The notes beneath the pieces were generated by a model. It searched no databases, was not told the DNA's origin, and saw only the letters and a list, made by a program, of their open reading frames with translations. Below are positions 24,708 to 36,204 of a DNA stretch of 64,000 nt, piece after piece; position 1 is the stretch's first letter; every line of letters begins with the position of its first letter. Source of the stretch: Aphelocoma coerulescens (lineage: Eukaryota > Chordata > Aves > Passeriformes > Corvidae); contig NC_091014.1 of assembly GCF_041296385.1 (NCBI RefSeq), positions 21,489,578 to 21,553,577 of the forward strand, read 5' to 3'. The position numbers and the translations under genes were made by a program.

Positions 24708-27700
24708 GAAAAAAGGCATATGGGTAGGAAATGGATTTTAGAAATATAACAACCCTTTGGGTATTCTATGGCTCCAAAAAAGCCCAAGGAATAGGTACTG
24801 TTGCAAAGCAAAAACATGGGAGAGATGCAAAGTGCTTTCTTTCTTTGGCAGAATATCCATGAAGCCAGCATGTACAACTGCCTTTAGCTGGGGTGTAAGT
24901 CCCTGTAACTAGTAAGTGCTACAAAAATCCAGTCTTACATCACTGATACCAGAAGGTACAATTCAGCTAGACTGCTCATAGTTCAGCAAGCAAAGGTCAG
25001 ACTCAGTCTGCAACATGTCAGTGTGGTTATTGTCATCAAAATGAATAGATACCCAAAGAAAGTACTGGATAAAAAGCTGGTCATATGCTCTGTATGATGG
25101 AGCTTCCATAGCAGAGTATGTATATTTCTTTCAGGTACTTTTACACACGAACTGTTGATGCTCAGTTTTTTATGCATAACTACTTGGAAATGTCCCATGC
25201 TGTCTGATAAAACCCAGATGGTAACCAGATGGCTACATGTGACTCTTTGGAAATGCTGCTACAGACGGGGACTAAGAAACTCAAGTAAGTCTACAAATAC
25301 CTCCTTCTCTTTTCCTTGACTTCTATTAATAGGGAGAGAAGATTACAATAATGTATCCCCTCTGGTAAATAATGTCAAATGTTGTGGGAGTTTGCAGATA
25401 ATTTTCCCATTTTAGGGAAAAAAAAAAGGCTAACCCAGAGTCTAGACATTTTCCAATGGTGACTTGTTTACTTACTTGATCTATCCTACACTGCCAAACT
25501 TGGGACTGTTTTAAAGTTGAAATTATTATGAAAATCCATAAATATTACACTATCATCAGGAATAAAGCAAAATCTGCTCTAGATTCTTTCTAAGAGCTCT
25601 CCTCTAGACCAATTCAGCAGCCACCCCTCTATTTCCTAAAGAGAAAGGTACATACTCACGTCAGTAACACGACATACAGCCCATACTCTTCTCTAAATCA
25701 CCACATTCTTTTCTAAACAAAACAGAAAAGTCTCTTCTTATACAGATTTAACATAACCTGTAATACCAGACATCTTTCTCCATCTCTTGCACATTGTTCT
25801 AATTTGCTGTCAATGAAAATACGCTGACGTGAAGATTAAAGATACAAATGGGGTCTGGAGTATTTAAACATTGTTAGTCTAATACTACTACAATGTCATG
25901 GAGAGTTAACATATCCCAGTTTCTACCTGCATGGAAGTACTATGCTTTTGCAGGAATTTCATTTGGAAAGTTCTTTGTAGGGATTTATTTGGCTCCAGAC
26001 GGATTGTGTCTGCTCACCCTACTAATATTTCCTAATGTTGGTCAGTCATTTACGGTAAAGTTTCTGGTTTACCCTAGTTTTACCCCTTCTGTTTTACCCT
26101 AGTGCAATCATCCCTTCTGTGTGATAAAACACAATAATATACCTTCATAATGATATCTGACGAGAACATTTCAATGTATCTGAATTCATGCCACCAAAGC
26201 TTCCTGGCAGCAAACTCTTTATAATCTATGAGTAATAAATTAAGTAATTTTCATCTCTATAGGCAAAGCACACACTATGGTGGTTTGCAGTTAAGCACAT
26301 TAGATATTTATTAGGGACAAAACAATTAGATAATGCATGTGCATTGATAGGAAAGTGTACATGCATAACTCATAAGACAGAGAAGCAAAGGGATAGAAGG
26401 GAGACATCTGTGGCGGGGAATACATTTAAATGCAGGAAAGTATTACCACTCAGAATAAGAACCAAGATGTTATTTTAAAATACCATAGTTGTCATTTTGA
26501 TGGGAGAAGCCACTCATCACAATTACATTCATTCCAGCTGAAAGATTTGGTAGAATTCACCAGAAACTAGTTTATGCTAATGTTTTTCTGATTTGGTATT
26601 TTGAACTGTTAATGAACTTCTGTCAGAAGGCTCCTTATTTCACCATTATTCTATTTTTAATAACACAAATTTTAATGTTTTTTTCCCCTTCTTGAATATT
26701 TACTCTTTGGGTGTTCCTCATTGCCCACCGTTCTGTGCTTCAAACTGCTCAGTCTTATTGAACAGAATGCAATAAAATGAAGACAAGAGAAGAGCCCGTG
26801 GAGCTCTGGAAAGTCGCCACTGAAGCATTTGTTTATGTTTTCGTGCTGCCATCTTGAGCACAAGTGTTGAAACTACACTTATTATGCACCCAAGCAATCA
26901 GAGACCTTTGCTTTCTTCCTTTAACACATCATCTTGTGTGCTTGAATGTGGGTTTTAAATATGGTCAAATTAAATCAATTGATCACTTTATACACAGGGA
27001 TGTAAGTAAGTAAAGGTAACGAGGTCATCTGTGATGATGAATATTCAATGCTACCAAAACATCATGTTGGACAAACAAAAACCAGTACCAGATATTAAGA
27101 TGTTTATTTGCCATGTTTGTTTTCACCAAAACCCAGGAAATATGTAATGTAAGCATTATTTGTTTTCTTTTTCAACATGAAGATACTTTTGTAGGTCTCT
27201 GAGTTCCAGGAATGTGATGAGAGAATACTGGTTGGTAAGAACTGAACACTCATTTCCCCTTATTTTCATATTCTCACGTTTTACATAACACTCTGTTCTG
27301 GTCTTTTTCTATTACTTTCTTCAAGAATTAAGGATTAACCCCACAATACCTAGCTTCCATTTTCCAGATTGGCTTATGATTTTAAGACTAACATGACCTG
27401 ATTCTCAGGAAGTTTTTAGCCACTTGCTCTGCCCTCATGCTACCTTAAAAGGGCAGTCAGACCGATGGCTGAGAAGGCTGAGATGCCGTGGCTTAATTAA
27501 TAACTGGTTATCAGCAGAACTTTGCTCCTCATAAGGGCCCATTGAAATGGTTGATCCTGTGTTTATAAGGACTCTTTCAGTGTAGCATGATAATGGCAGT
27601 TCATTAATAGAGGTATATAAGCATAAAGGCTTACAGTTTTTATTTCTCAAAGCCCTAGCTGATGGTGTATCACCTGACAAACATGAATCAAGATCTTCAG

Positions 27701-28754
27701 AGATTTCCAGCTATAAAATGGGAATAAGGCCTATATTCTCTATGGTTACAGTGATTTAATAAAGCTTTTTGCCCTTCAAGAAGCACTATTCATAACCAGA
27801 CAATCCTTTTCAGGAAAAAAACAAACCCCAAAAACTAGCTATGTTAAAGGACAGGATTGTGTGCAAGGAAAAGCCATATTTTTAGACTGAAAAGATTAAA
27901 ATATTTTACTGGCAAGTTCCCCATTTATTTTCAGTCAAATATAATGGAAGCTTTCAGAGAATGATTGTAATTTTTGTGGTCATTCTGACTTTGTAATAGA
28001 GAATAGATGAACAGATATATTTTCTTAATCAGTATTTCTTCATCTTTGCTTAAGTGATATACAGAACTCAATTATATTTCTGTCTGCCTATTTTACTTGT
28101 GATTGTGCTTAAAGCAGGCACAAAAATTATGATTAGACTTTACACATATAATCAGACAATACTTGACTGAGTGGGCAGAAGAGACAGATAGATTGTATCA
28201 TTATATCCTTATTCTTATATATCCTTATCACCAAAAAGAAAAGAAGAATAGGAAAATAATTTGATTACAGATACATTAGGGAGCACTGAAAAAGCTTCCC
28301 AAACGAAGATAAGAAGTATTGTCCTAAAAACATATGTTGTCAGGTTCACAGGGATGGGTTAGATTTAGGCCCATTTAATTGTAGCTCAGAATCTGTGGGA
28401 CATCTTCAAATACTCATCATTAATCCTTTCATTTCAAAACCACTTGTCTTTTTTTCATTTGCCTACTCTTTTTTCTGTTAAAAGTTTACTTGAAAGTAAA
28501 CCTATTTTCTCAAATGCCTGTATTTGAGAGTCCAAAGAAGAATATCTTAAGATAAAGATGCTTAGAAATGAAATGCAAAGGAAGTGGTATAATTAAATAT
28601 GAGGAAGCAAAATCTAATGGAGTATGCAGGACATTAGTCTTCCAGTGTGTAAAACAGCTTTGAGTAGAGAAGATGACAATAAAAATAAGAAATTAATTTT
28701 TATTCTACTGACACAATTGTCTACTTAGGATGATAAAGCACAGGAGCCCAAGAA
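24708..28754. other. AT-rich stretch without recognisable genes
   Basis: No named repeat and no supported exon. A-runs occur at 25420-25430 and (GTAA)-like words at 27003-27016. The frames seen are all under about 82 codons and none has a domain that I recognise. Confidence 0.5.
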
Positions 28755-28826
28755 TGCTATGAAAACTCCAGTATCTGGCTAAAAGAATCCCTCCTAACCC
28801 TTTCTTTTATGTAATTCTATGATGTC
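28755..28826 (+). mobile_element. Probable worn CR1 3' end, plus strand
   Basis: 'TATCTGGCTAAAAGAATCCC' followed by TCCTAACCCTTT and GTAATTCTATGATG parallels the CR1 3' end 'GATCT...AGGTCCCTTCCAACCC...ATTCTATGATT'. Only one octamer is left. The match is short and could be coincidence. Confidence 0.4.
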
Positions 28827-28925
28827 TAGTCGAGGATACACTGAACTTTCAGTAATTTTTAAACCATTTGATTTACTATTCAGCAATTTAAATTTGGACA
28901 AAATGACAAGTTGTCCATATATAAA

Positions 28926-29956
28926 CACATTCCATTTGCATGGCAGGTTTTGGCTGTGGAAGCTATAGGTATGAGAAGCTGCTAGAAGATTCCCACATGT
29001 CCAACAGAACCAATGTCAACAGGTTCCAAGACAGACTTCCTGCTGGACAAGACCAAGGCCTTCAGTGCCTCAGGGATAACAGGGGAAAAAAAAGCCTGCT
29101 CAACTACAGCTGGAGAGAGGAGTGTGACAATATGTGAGAGAACTGCCTTGCAGACACCAAGGTCAGTGAAGAAGGAGAGGAAGGAGATGCTCCAGGCACC
29201 AGAGCAGCAATTCCTCTGCAGCCCATGGCGTACAATGGGGGAGCAGAGATCCACCTGCAGCCCCCACACCAGAGCAGGTGGATGACCAAAGGAATCTGTG
29301 ACCCCAAGGAAAACCTGTGATGGAACAGGCTCCTGTCAAGACCTCTGGACCAATGGCGAGAGAAGCCCACACCAGAGCAGGTTTGCTGACAGGATTTGTG
29401 ACCCCATGGTGGGGCTCACCCTGGAGTGCTCTGTTCCTGGAGGACTGCACCTTGTGGAAGAGACCCACACTGGAGCAGTTCATCAAGAACAGCAGCCCAT
29501 GGGAAGGACTCCCGTTGGAGAAGCTCATGGAGGTCTGTCTCCCCCTGGAGGAGGAAAAGAAGGCGAGGCATCCTCCCCCAGGAAGGGAAGGAGCAGCAGA
29601 GGCAACATGTGATGAGCTGACCACAGTTCACATTCCCTTGTCCCCCCGAGCTGTTGCAGGGAAGGAGATAGGGAATTCAGGAATAGAATCAAGCCTGTGA
29701 AGAAGAGAGGGGTGGAGAGAAAGTTTTTATGGTTTGGTTTTATTTTTTATTATCCTATTCTGATTTGATGGATAATAAATTAATTTTCTCCAAGTCTGTT
29801 TTGCCTGTGATTGTAATTGATGAGTGATTTCTTCCTGTTCTAACCTCGACCCATAAACCTTTTGCTATATTTTCTCTCCCCATCTAGCTGAGGAGGAGAG
29901 TGACAGAGCAGCTATGATAGAGACACTTGGCAACCAGGAAGGATCAACCCTTAGCA
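28926..29956 (+). mobile_element. Solo LTR, same family as 9-1070, about 1.03 kb
   Basis: The element follows the 9-1070 family through its whole length: a TTTGCATGGCAGGTTTTGG 5' end, GAGAAGCTGCTAGAAG (28975), CACCAAGGTCAGTGAAGAAGG (29156, split for length), a central block of degenerate repeats (29250-29590), a polyadenylation signal AATAAA at 29774-29779, and a U5 with TTTTGCCTGTGATTGTAATTG (29800). The worn ends are CA... and ...TTAGCA. ATAAA at 28921-28925 and ATAAG at 29957-29961 look like a 5-bp target duplication with one change. Frames of 153 (minus, 29163-29624), 127 and 104 codons (plus) lie inside the repeat block, overlap one another on both strands and are not genes. No internal retroviral region is attached. 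Confidence 0.85.
29774..29779 (+). promoter_or_regulatory. LTR polyadenylation signal AATAAA
   Basis: AATAAA sits about 180 bp before the 3' end of the LTR, downstream of a T-rich tract, where the R region should end. The related LTR at 60497-61237 has the same signal at 61138-61143; the one at 9-1070 has lost it. Confidence 0.6.
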
Positions 29957-29961
29957 ATAAG

Positions 29962-31311
29962 GAACCTCAGAATGAAGGGAGGAGGTGCAATTCAAGAAGA
30001 AGCCTAGAGATGTACATTTAAGCAATCTACATATCTGTTTTCAGCATGTGCTGCAGATTCAAACCAGAACATTAAAGCCAAGTTAGTGAAACATCAGGAG
30101 GAGTGGGTAATCCACACTGAAAATGGGGGCAATTTTGCATCTGCTGAGAGCTGGTGAGAAACAGAATCCAGCTAACCCCCAAGAAAACTGCCAGGGTATG
30201 TAGGATCACATCAAGTCCTAGACTTCTACTTACATATATTGACTCTTAAGTGACCCAACAAAGCTGCTACACAGACTGTTTCACAGTGTTTTTCCCCTGT
30301 GGAAAGACAGAGGCTAGTAAGTTTTGGAAAGGGGAGTCACATTAATACATGCTGTCTGAAGTGTTCTGAATTACTCTGCTCAGGACTATACATTTCAAAA
30401 GTAAAAGAGCACTATCCCAAGTTACCAAGCAAAAAGGAAAATGGAGCTAACAAAACTCAAACACTAAGCAGTGTTCAATTCCTCTTCAAACACAAGGAGC
30501 AAGGGAATAATTCTCTACAGGGCACCAGTGGATAGGTTTCCATCTAAAAAAATGTAGGCAGATATTAAAGCCATAATTCTCTGCAGGAAATCATGGAAAT
30601 GTCAGTAGTGAAAATGTAGGTTGTCATGCCTTGAGACTGCATTATCTGCCCCTTATTTATATGTTCTTAACTTTCATTTTTGGTGTGTAAAATTGGTGTA
30701 GGTAATGGGGAAATGAGAAAGAACAATAATTTTAGAAAGCACCTGTCTAATCAGACTGTGTGCAACCCAAACACTAAGTTTTATATGAAATTAGTTTAGT
30801 TACAAGTAGTTATCTTTCTTCACAAACATGAGAAATAAGCTCACTGGTGTTTTTGATCAAAGAGCAATGTTTGTGGAATCTGTCATAGGAGAGGAGCTGT
30901 TAAACAAGAATGATTTCTTAAGGAAAAGTCTCATCTGACGTTTAAGAGACATTTGATTCCTGAAAACGCAGTAACACTACTCGTTTTGAAAGGGATGCAA
31001 GAGCCCACTTGATGGTGCTGCTGTGCAGCAAGAACAAGCATCCCCCGGGAACCTGCTCCAGCTCACGCTGTGCAGCCAATGAAACCAGCGTGAGTGCAAC
31101 GAGTCCCAGGACTCCTTCACCTCATGGCTAGTGTTCCTGTCTAATTAATACACTGACCAACCCATATGCTACAGACCCTGCTGGAACAAGAAACAGTTTA
31201 GGTTTAGTTTGAAGTCATTCAAACAAATCCACTACCATGAATGCAATCCCAGGCAGTTGGACATGTCTTCAAATGGGGGCAACTGCCTGGGGCCTGGGTG
31301 TTTCAGGTATG
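29962..31311. other. Unannotated sequence between two LTRs
   Basis: Mostly AT-rich unique DNA. A patch at 30960-31130 is richer in CpG and contains a 9-bp perfect inverted repeat (CTCACGCTG at 31062-31070, CAGCGTGAG at 31086-31094). I cannot assign it to a family. The 78-codon plus-strand frame at 30299-30535 shows no domain. Confidence 0.5.
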
Positions 31312-31316
31312 ATAGT

Positions 31317-32626
31317 TGTCATAGGTTAGCAAGCTGAGTCTCGGAAGTGATGTTCTTCTTACAGCTTCCTCTATAGAGGAAGATAGAACCAGCTGATAGA
31401 ACCTATCAGCTGGCCAGTTTGAATATGGACAATTCTTTAAGCCACTTAAAGTTGTGACCGCCTCTGTGATACACACTTAAGAATAGACGAACACCCCCAG
31501 CACTCTCTCTCGTTTCCGGCGCTGGGACAGGTGGCTGCAGGCCCCGTGCGGGGGCCAGCGGGCCCGGCCAGGCCCTGCTTGGGCCAGGCTGGGCCGGGAC
31601 ACGGCCATCCTGGAGCCATGGACCTGTTCCATCCGCTGGAGCGGCTTGGCTCTCCCCCCTCTCCACTTCGATAAGCCACATTCCAGCTGCAATGCTGAGG
31701 TGAGATTAACCCTTTTATTGCTGTGAAGAGCTGAAAACCTGAGGGAAGAGAAAGAGGAGATGCTTAAAGCTGAAAGTCTGTTGTGAAGCTATGATATATC
31801 AGAGTATCCTGTTGTAATTTCATGAAGATCTGGGGGGTGGAGTGTTCAACTCGTAAGCAGAAGCACCTGCGCTGAGATAGGCAGATGCTGACGCAGCTGT
31901 AATTTCATGAGAAGTTTGGACAGGGAGAGATTGAAGCGATGAGGACTTTTGCTCCAAATGGGAAAGGAGAAACCTCAGTTCCTAGAGATGCTCCCAGAGA
32001 TAGTCCTAAAGATGAAGATGAGGAAGACCCTTTGCTCCCAGGGAAGGAGAAGGGCCTCTGTTCTTAGAGATGAAATGCTCCCAGAGATGGGTGAAGAGAA
32101 CTTTTATTTCTGAACTGCTCAACCTTAAAATTGTACCCCAAAAACTTCAAGAGTGGACCCTTGAAAGCAGTTGAGGGAAAAGCTGCAAGTTGGGGGAAGG
32201 GACTCACATGCGAGCAGAGAGACTCCTCTTCCTAAATGGACTGAACAATATTTGGAAGTGGGTGGCTGTCTCGGTGTGATACTGTTTTCACAGCACGAGC
32301 AAGAAGAGACTTCTCTTTCTAAATGCACTGAACAAGGTTATTATGGAAGTGGTAAACAGACTGAACATCTTAAGGGCTGTCTTTTTACATTGTCAGTGGG
32401 AGGAGGGAGGAAGGTGGGGGGAGGAGAAGAGTTCTGAAGGTGGTATAATTTTTTTTTCCCTCTTTTAGGTCTGTTAATAAACTTCTTTATATTCTTTCAA
32501 GTTTGGTGCCTGCTTTGCATTTCTCCTAATTCTTATCTCACAGAAGATAAAGAGTAATGAGTATTTTGGACCAAACCACTACACTAAATTGGTGTTTTCG
32601 CCTGGTTACAAACCCAACCCACTACA
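31317..32626 (+). mobile_element. Long solo LTR, songbird-type ERV, 1.31 kb
   Basis: It starts TGTCATAGGTTAGC and ends AACCCAACCCACTACA, giving proper TG/CA ends. ATAGT at 31312-31316 and ACAGT at 32627-32631 are a 5-bp target duplication with one mismatch, as for ERVL-type integration. The order inside is an AT-rich 5' part; a very GC- and CpG-rich block (31500-31670); a purine-rich part with internal repeats (for example a 'CTAAATG.ACTGAACAA' unit near 32236 and 32322); AATAAA at 32476-32481; and a U5 beginning TTGGTGCCTGCTTTGCATT. The sequence is close to what I remember from songbird genomes. The three overlapping minus-strand frames at 31406-31692 are shadows of the GC-rich block. No internal viral sequence is attached. 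Confidence 0.87.
32476..32481 (+). promoter_or_regulatory. LTR polyadenylation signal AATAAA
   Basis: AATAAA in the context TGTTAATAAACTTC, about 150 bp before the LTR 3' end and followed by T-rich sequence, is where the R region of the element should end. Confidence 0.65.
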
Positions 32627-32631
32627 ACAGT

Positions 32632-33267
32632 GCACTGGTAACTGATGCTCAAAAATGTGCAGTTCCTGAGAGCTGCAGGTCCTGTAAAATCTCACTGGGA
32701 ATTGCTTCATCTCTGTGTCTACTCTGCCAGATGACAAGATCCATCATTTTTCTAAGTCAATGCCCCACTCCTATGTTTTTTTCACATCATGTGATAAAAA
32801 AGGTGAGCAAAGATTGAAAGCAGAACACACAGGTACCCAACCAGCCAGCTCTGGTGTTTTGAATAATGTCTATTAGATGTTCTTGTGTTGCAAGCCCAGT
32901 CTGCACATGCACAGAGGTCAGACACAGGTGCCCTGTCTACCACTGAACCAATCTCATTTCCTCCTAGATGGTCTAATGCTAGATCTTGTCTGCTTCTGCT
33001 GGTTGTGCTGAGAATAACTTCACCATTGTTTTAAACCAATCTAGCTGCAAGTTGCTGCCAATATGGGACATTCTACCCTGGTTCTTTGTTGTGCACTTGA
33101 GTGCCAGCTGACAAGTAAAGTGGTGTTCATTAACCACACTGTGTAGGTGAACTGTAGTCCAGCAGTTTAATTAAAAAGGCTGTTTGGTTCTGGTGCATGC
33201 AGAAGAATTTTATATTCTCACAGAGGACTCTTCTATTCATATCTTTTTCAGGCAAGATGGCCTGAGA
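32632..33267. other. Unannotated sequence
   Basis: No gene or named repeat is seen. The frames at 32557-32817 and 33184-33384 run into neighbouring repeats and are not supported. Confidence 0.5.
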
Positions 33268-33512
33268 AATCATAGAATGGTTTGGGTTGGAAGGGACCTT
33301 GAAGATAATCTAGGTCCAACAACCCTGCCAAGGCCAGGGGCACTTTTCCCTAAACCAGGTTGTTCAAAGCCCCATCCCACCTAGCCATGACCTCTTCCAG
33401 GGATGGGATGTGAACAACTTCTCTGGGACATCTCTTCCAGTACCTCAGCATTCTCACAGTGAAGAATTTCTTCCTAATATCCAATCTAAATCTACCTTCT
33501 TTCAGCTTAAAG
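33268..33512 (-). mobile_element. CR1 LINE fragment, minus strand, about 245 bp
   Basis: It begins AATCATAGAATGGTTTGGG, then TTGGAAGGGACCTTGAAGAT, CCTGCCAAGGCCAGGGGCA (33326), TTCCAGGGATGGG (33396), and the CACAGTGAAGAATTTCTTCC block (33455). This is the inverted 3' region of an avian CR1 with the tail at the left, truncated at its 5' end near 33512. It is among the less worn CR1 copies here. The frames of 61-89 codons overlapping it are shadows. Confidence 0.9.
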
Positions 33513-34060
33513 CCATTGATCAGAACACATCTCAAGTTACATTGTTGGGGAGCATGGAAATATTTCAGCGAATACCTTTCCAGATTAAACTATCATGGGA
33601 ATGTGTTAGGAGTGGGGCATTTGGCCATCAGGCAGGGACAGGAGCTGATGCTTGGCAGAAAGTCTCCATAGATATTTAACACTGGTGTTGTGTTTGACAT
33701 TAACTGCCAGTCTATAAGCTCCCAAGTCAGCCAATATATTTTAACTGCAGCCGATGTGTTTATGACTTCACTGGAGCACCTTACAGAATATATGTGCTCA
33801 CTCTCTGGATTTAGTTGAAGGAATGTGGTGAGTATAAGGTGTAGGAAGTCATATATGACAGGAAGAACATGAGTCTCAAGTTTTACAGGAGAGCTGACGT
33901 CTTATTTATAGAGACCATAAAGAAAGACTATTAATATAATAGTACATTGCTAAAGGTACTATTTAGAACCAAAATGTGTTGCCAAGTTCTTTGCAACATG
34001 TACATAGAACTCTGCCTACCACCAGTATATTGGTTTTGCAATTATAGCAAGGAAAACATT
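33513..34060. other. Unannotated AT-rich sequence
   Basis: No gene, repeat family or regulatory signal recognised. Confidence 0.5.
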
Positions 34061-34066
34061 TGCAAT
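34061..34066. repeat. Target site duplication, left copy (TGCAAT)
   Basis: TGCAAT immediately precedes the LTR at 34067-34600 and recurs without change at 34601-34606. Confidence 0.85.
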
Positions 34067-34258
34067 TGTAGGGTGTGCCCAGCCACTGCCCTGGAGGGAT
34101 AAGGAGATGGAGCAATCTCCTAGCAGGACCCCCCTGGGAAGGCAGCTAACTTTGTAGTTACAGCGAGAAAAGACAGACCCAGAATCCTCTGGGAGACCCT
34201 ATGCAGATCCTTTGTAACCTATTGGCCTTTACCCTCTGACACCCACCCCCTGTATCCC

Positions 34259-34266
34259 TATAAAAG
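34259..34266 (+). promoter_or_regulatory. LTR TATA box (TATAAAAG)
   Basis: TATAAAAG lies 77 bp upstream of AATAAA at 34336-34341. In retroviral LTRs transcription starts about 25-30 bp downstream, here near 34285-34295. Whether it is active now is unknown. Confidence 0.7.
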
Positions 34267-34335
34267 CTAGCCCTCTGCCCCTGTGAGGGAGAGAGCTCTC
34301 GTCCCTGGCTCTCCCCTTCGCCAGAGGGGACCCAC

Positions 34336-34341
34336 AATAAA
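34336..34341 (+). promoter_or_regulatory. LTR polyadenylation signal AATAAA
   Basis: AATAAA in CCCACAATAAAGCTGCC, with the R/U5 boundary expected 10-25 bp further on. Confidence 0.7.
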
Positions 34342-34600
34342 GCTGCCTTCGTGCGGAACCAGCCACACGGGCCTCTCGTCTCTCTCTCTGGTCTGGCTTG
34401 GCCTGGAGGCTGCCCTGCAGAGCTGAGCTGGAATCACGAGCTGACAATCACTAAAGAGCTGACAGCTTCTGCAAGGGCCCCTCTGCCAGCAGCTGAGGGG
34501 AGACACCGGGCCTCGGGAAGGCGATTCCTTTTGGGACCATCTCTCCAGACCGGTCACAGCTTCCTCGGTCAGAGCTACTGACCCCTCACCAGCTGTAATA

Positions 34601-34606
34601 TGCAAT
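34601..34606. repeat. Target site duplication, right copy (TGCAAT)
   Basis: Identical to 34061-34066; marks the right edge of the LTR. Confidence 0.85.
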
Positions 34607-36204
34607 GACTGATGGATACTGCACCCAAAGGCATTGGAGTGTTGAGTTTACATGGACTCTGGATTAGTTCATTGGCCAGTGCTGTCTGAGGGCAGATTGA
34701 ACTCAAGGTATTTTACTGTGACCTGTAAGCATAATTAGCAATTAAACAGGAAAGCAACCATCCCAATGTGGAGCTTTGTCAGCACCTCCATCCAATGCAT
34801 ATTAGACAGGACTTCTGTAGAAGCAGAAATCAGTTTCAATGCCTGTGAAGTTACTCCTAGCTGGCATAAATCATAATATTTCACTGCTAATGTAGGCACT
34901 GAATGATTTTTGATTAAAACAAAATTATCTATATTTTCTGTCCTTAAGGATCACTAATCAAGATTTGAAATGAAACATTTATGAATGTTTGCAGAGTGTC
35001 TGCATTCACCAATAATTTTCAACATGCTCAAGCATTTATTACAAAACAACTCGCATGAAGCATGTTTCTTGGCAATCAGAATGAACTGCAAGGTGAATGA
35101 TGAAACTGATGTTTATGACTTGAGAGTAGAGCAGCAGAGCCTTTGACCAATCGTATCTGAACTGACTGTTATATTGATTTCTGCCAGTTATATTGGTTAT
35201 ATAAAAACTAGATTAGGAGTCTGACCCCATAAAAATCTCCATATTTCCCAAGTGTTTTAATGTCCCAAAATGAAAACACTTTTTTTCCCAGATTAATTAG
35301 TAAATTGTCAGTAAAAAAAAATAGAAGTATTTCAGTATTGGTTAGCAACTTCACAAGTCGTCAGTAATATGTAAATGACTATGACTAAAACATTCCTGGT
35401 TTACTTCACCAGCTGTTCAGTTGCTAGAATGTTCCCCCTAACCAGAGCTCAAGACCTAAGCAGGTCTGAATACCTTCTGCATTGAATATCTAATTGATAG
35501 TAAGGCCTGGACTATGGCTGCCAGACTAAAGCTTAATCCAGATAAAAGTGGATAATGTGAGACTGTGACAAGATAATGAGAAATCTGGAAAGATTATATG
35601 ATATAGCAGTAGATTATTTTATTGGAAGTCTCAGTGGCTGCTTGGTCATTCTTAGATGGTGTTAGATGACAAAAGTTTTTCCAAAGACCCCTTTCTAACT
35701 TTGTGGCTACTTTTGGAGTAAATTATGTTCCATAATATGTTATGATTAAAACAAACCCAAGAAATACTTTGTGCTGGTTAGTCAGAAAGTCTGTGATTTA
35801 CTTAACTGGATCCTTTGTTTGAGGGCACATTTGAATTACTTTAAATATTTTTCCATACCAAAAGCTGCAATTGTGAGGTAGAGCTAGCACCAGATTTGTT
35901 TGCAGGTCAGACTTTTAACCTCTTTCTGCCCTAGCCAAACACAGAGTTTATACGCCCCATCAGTTTTAATCTGCAATTCCTACAGTGGCGTGTTGTATAG
36001 TAGGTCTGTATTGTAAAACACAACTCTTGCGAATGGTATGGTTTACACTTTCAATCTTAAACTGCAGCCAGTTAAATTTTCACACATTGTCAAAAGAAGA
36101 CACCACAATGGAAATAAGTTTCCAGCAGCAGCACCCTATATAGACACGATTGCCTTTGCTGCTATAAGCACAAATAAACTTCCATAACAGACTCTTTAAT
36201 TTAC
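34607..36204. other. AT-rich sequence without recognisable genes
   Basis: No named repeat or exon is seen. The only simple tracts are short A/T runs such as 35280-35288 and 35313-35321. Confidence 0.5.

Larger units (their letters stand above)
34067..34600 (+). mobile_element. Solo LTR, class II (ERVK-like), 534 bp
   Basis: The LTR starts TGTAGGGTGTGCCC and ends CCAGCTGTAATA, where the last bases are a probable C-to-T change from the usual ...AACA. The identical hexamer TGCAAT flanks both ends, which fixes the limits and fits class II integration. U3 is about 34067-34285 with a TATA box TATAAAAG at 34259-34266. R runs from about 34285 to 34356 with AATAAA at 34336-34341. U5 is the GC-rich remainder, starting CTGCCTTCGTGCGG. 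All the parts of a retroviral promoter/terminator are in the expected order and spacing. The 3' end resembles that of 2419-2702 (GCTGTAACA on the minus strand), supporting a common class. The 112-codon minus-strand frame over it is not a gene. Confidence 0.9.

Noticed and set aside
29163..29700. Frames of 153 codons (minus) and 127 codons (plus) that look like a gene
   Set aside because: They overlap on both strands inside a solo LTR made of degenerate GC-rich repeats, and the same passages in the related LTRs at 9-1070 and 60497-61237 are interrupted differently.
31406..31692. Three overlapping minus-strand frames rich in Gly, Pro, Ala and Trp
   Set aside because: They are shadows of the GC-rich block of the LTR at 31317-32626.
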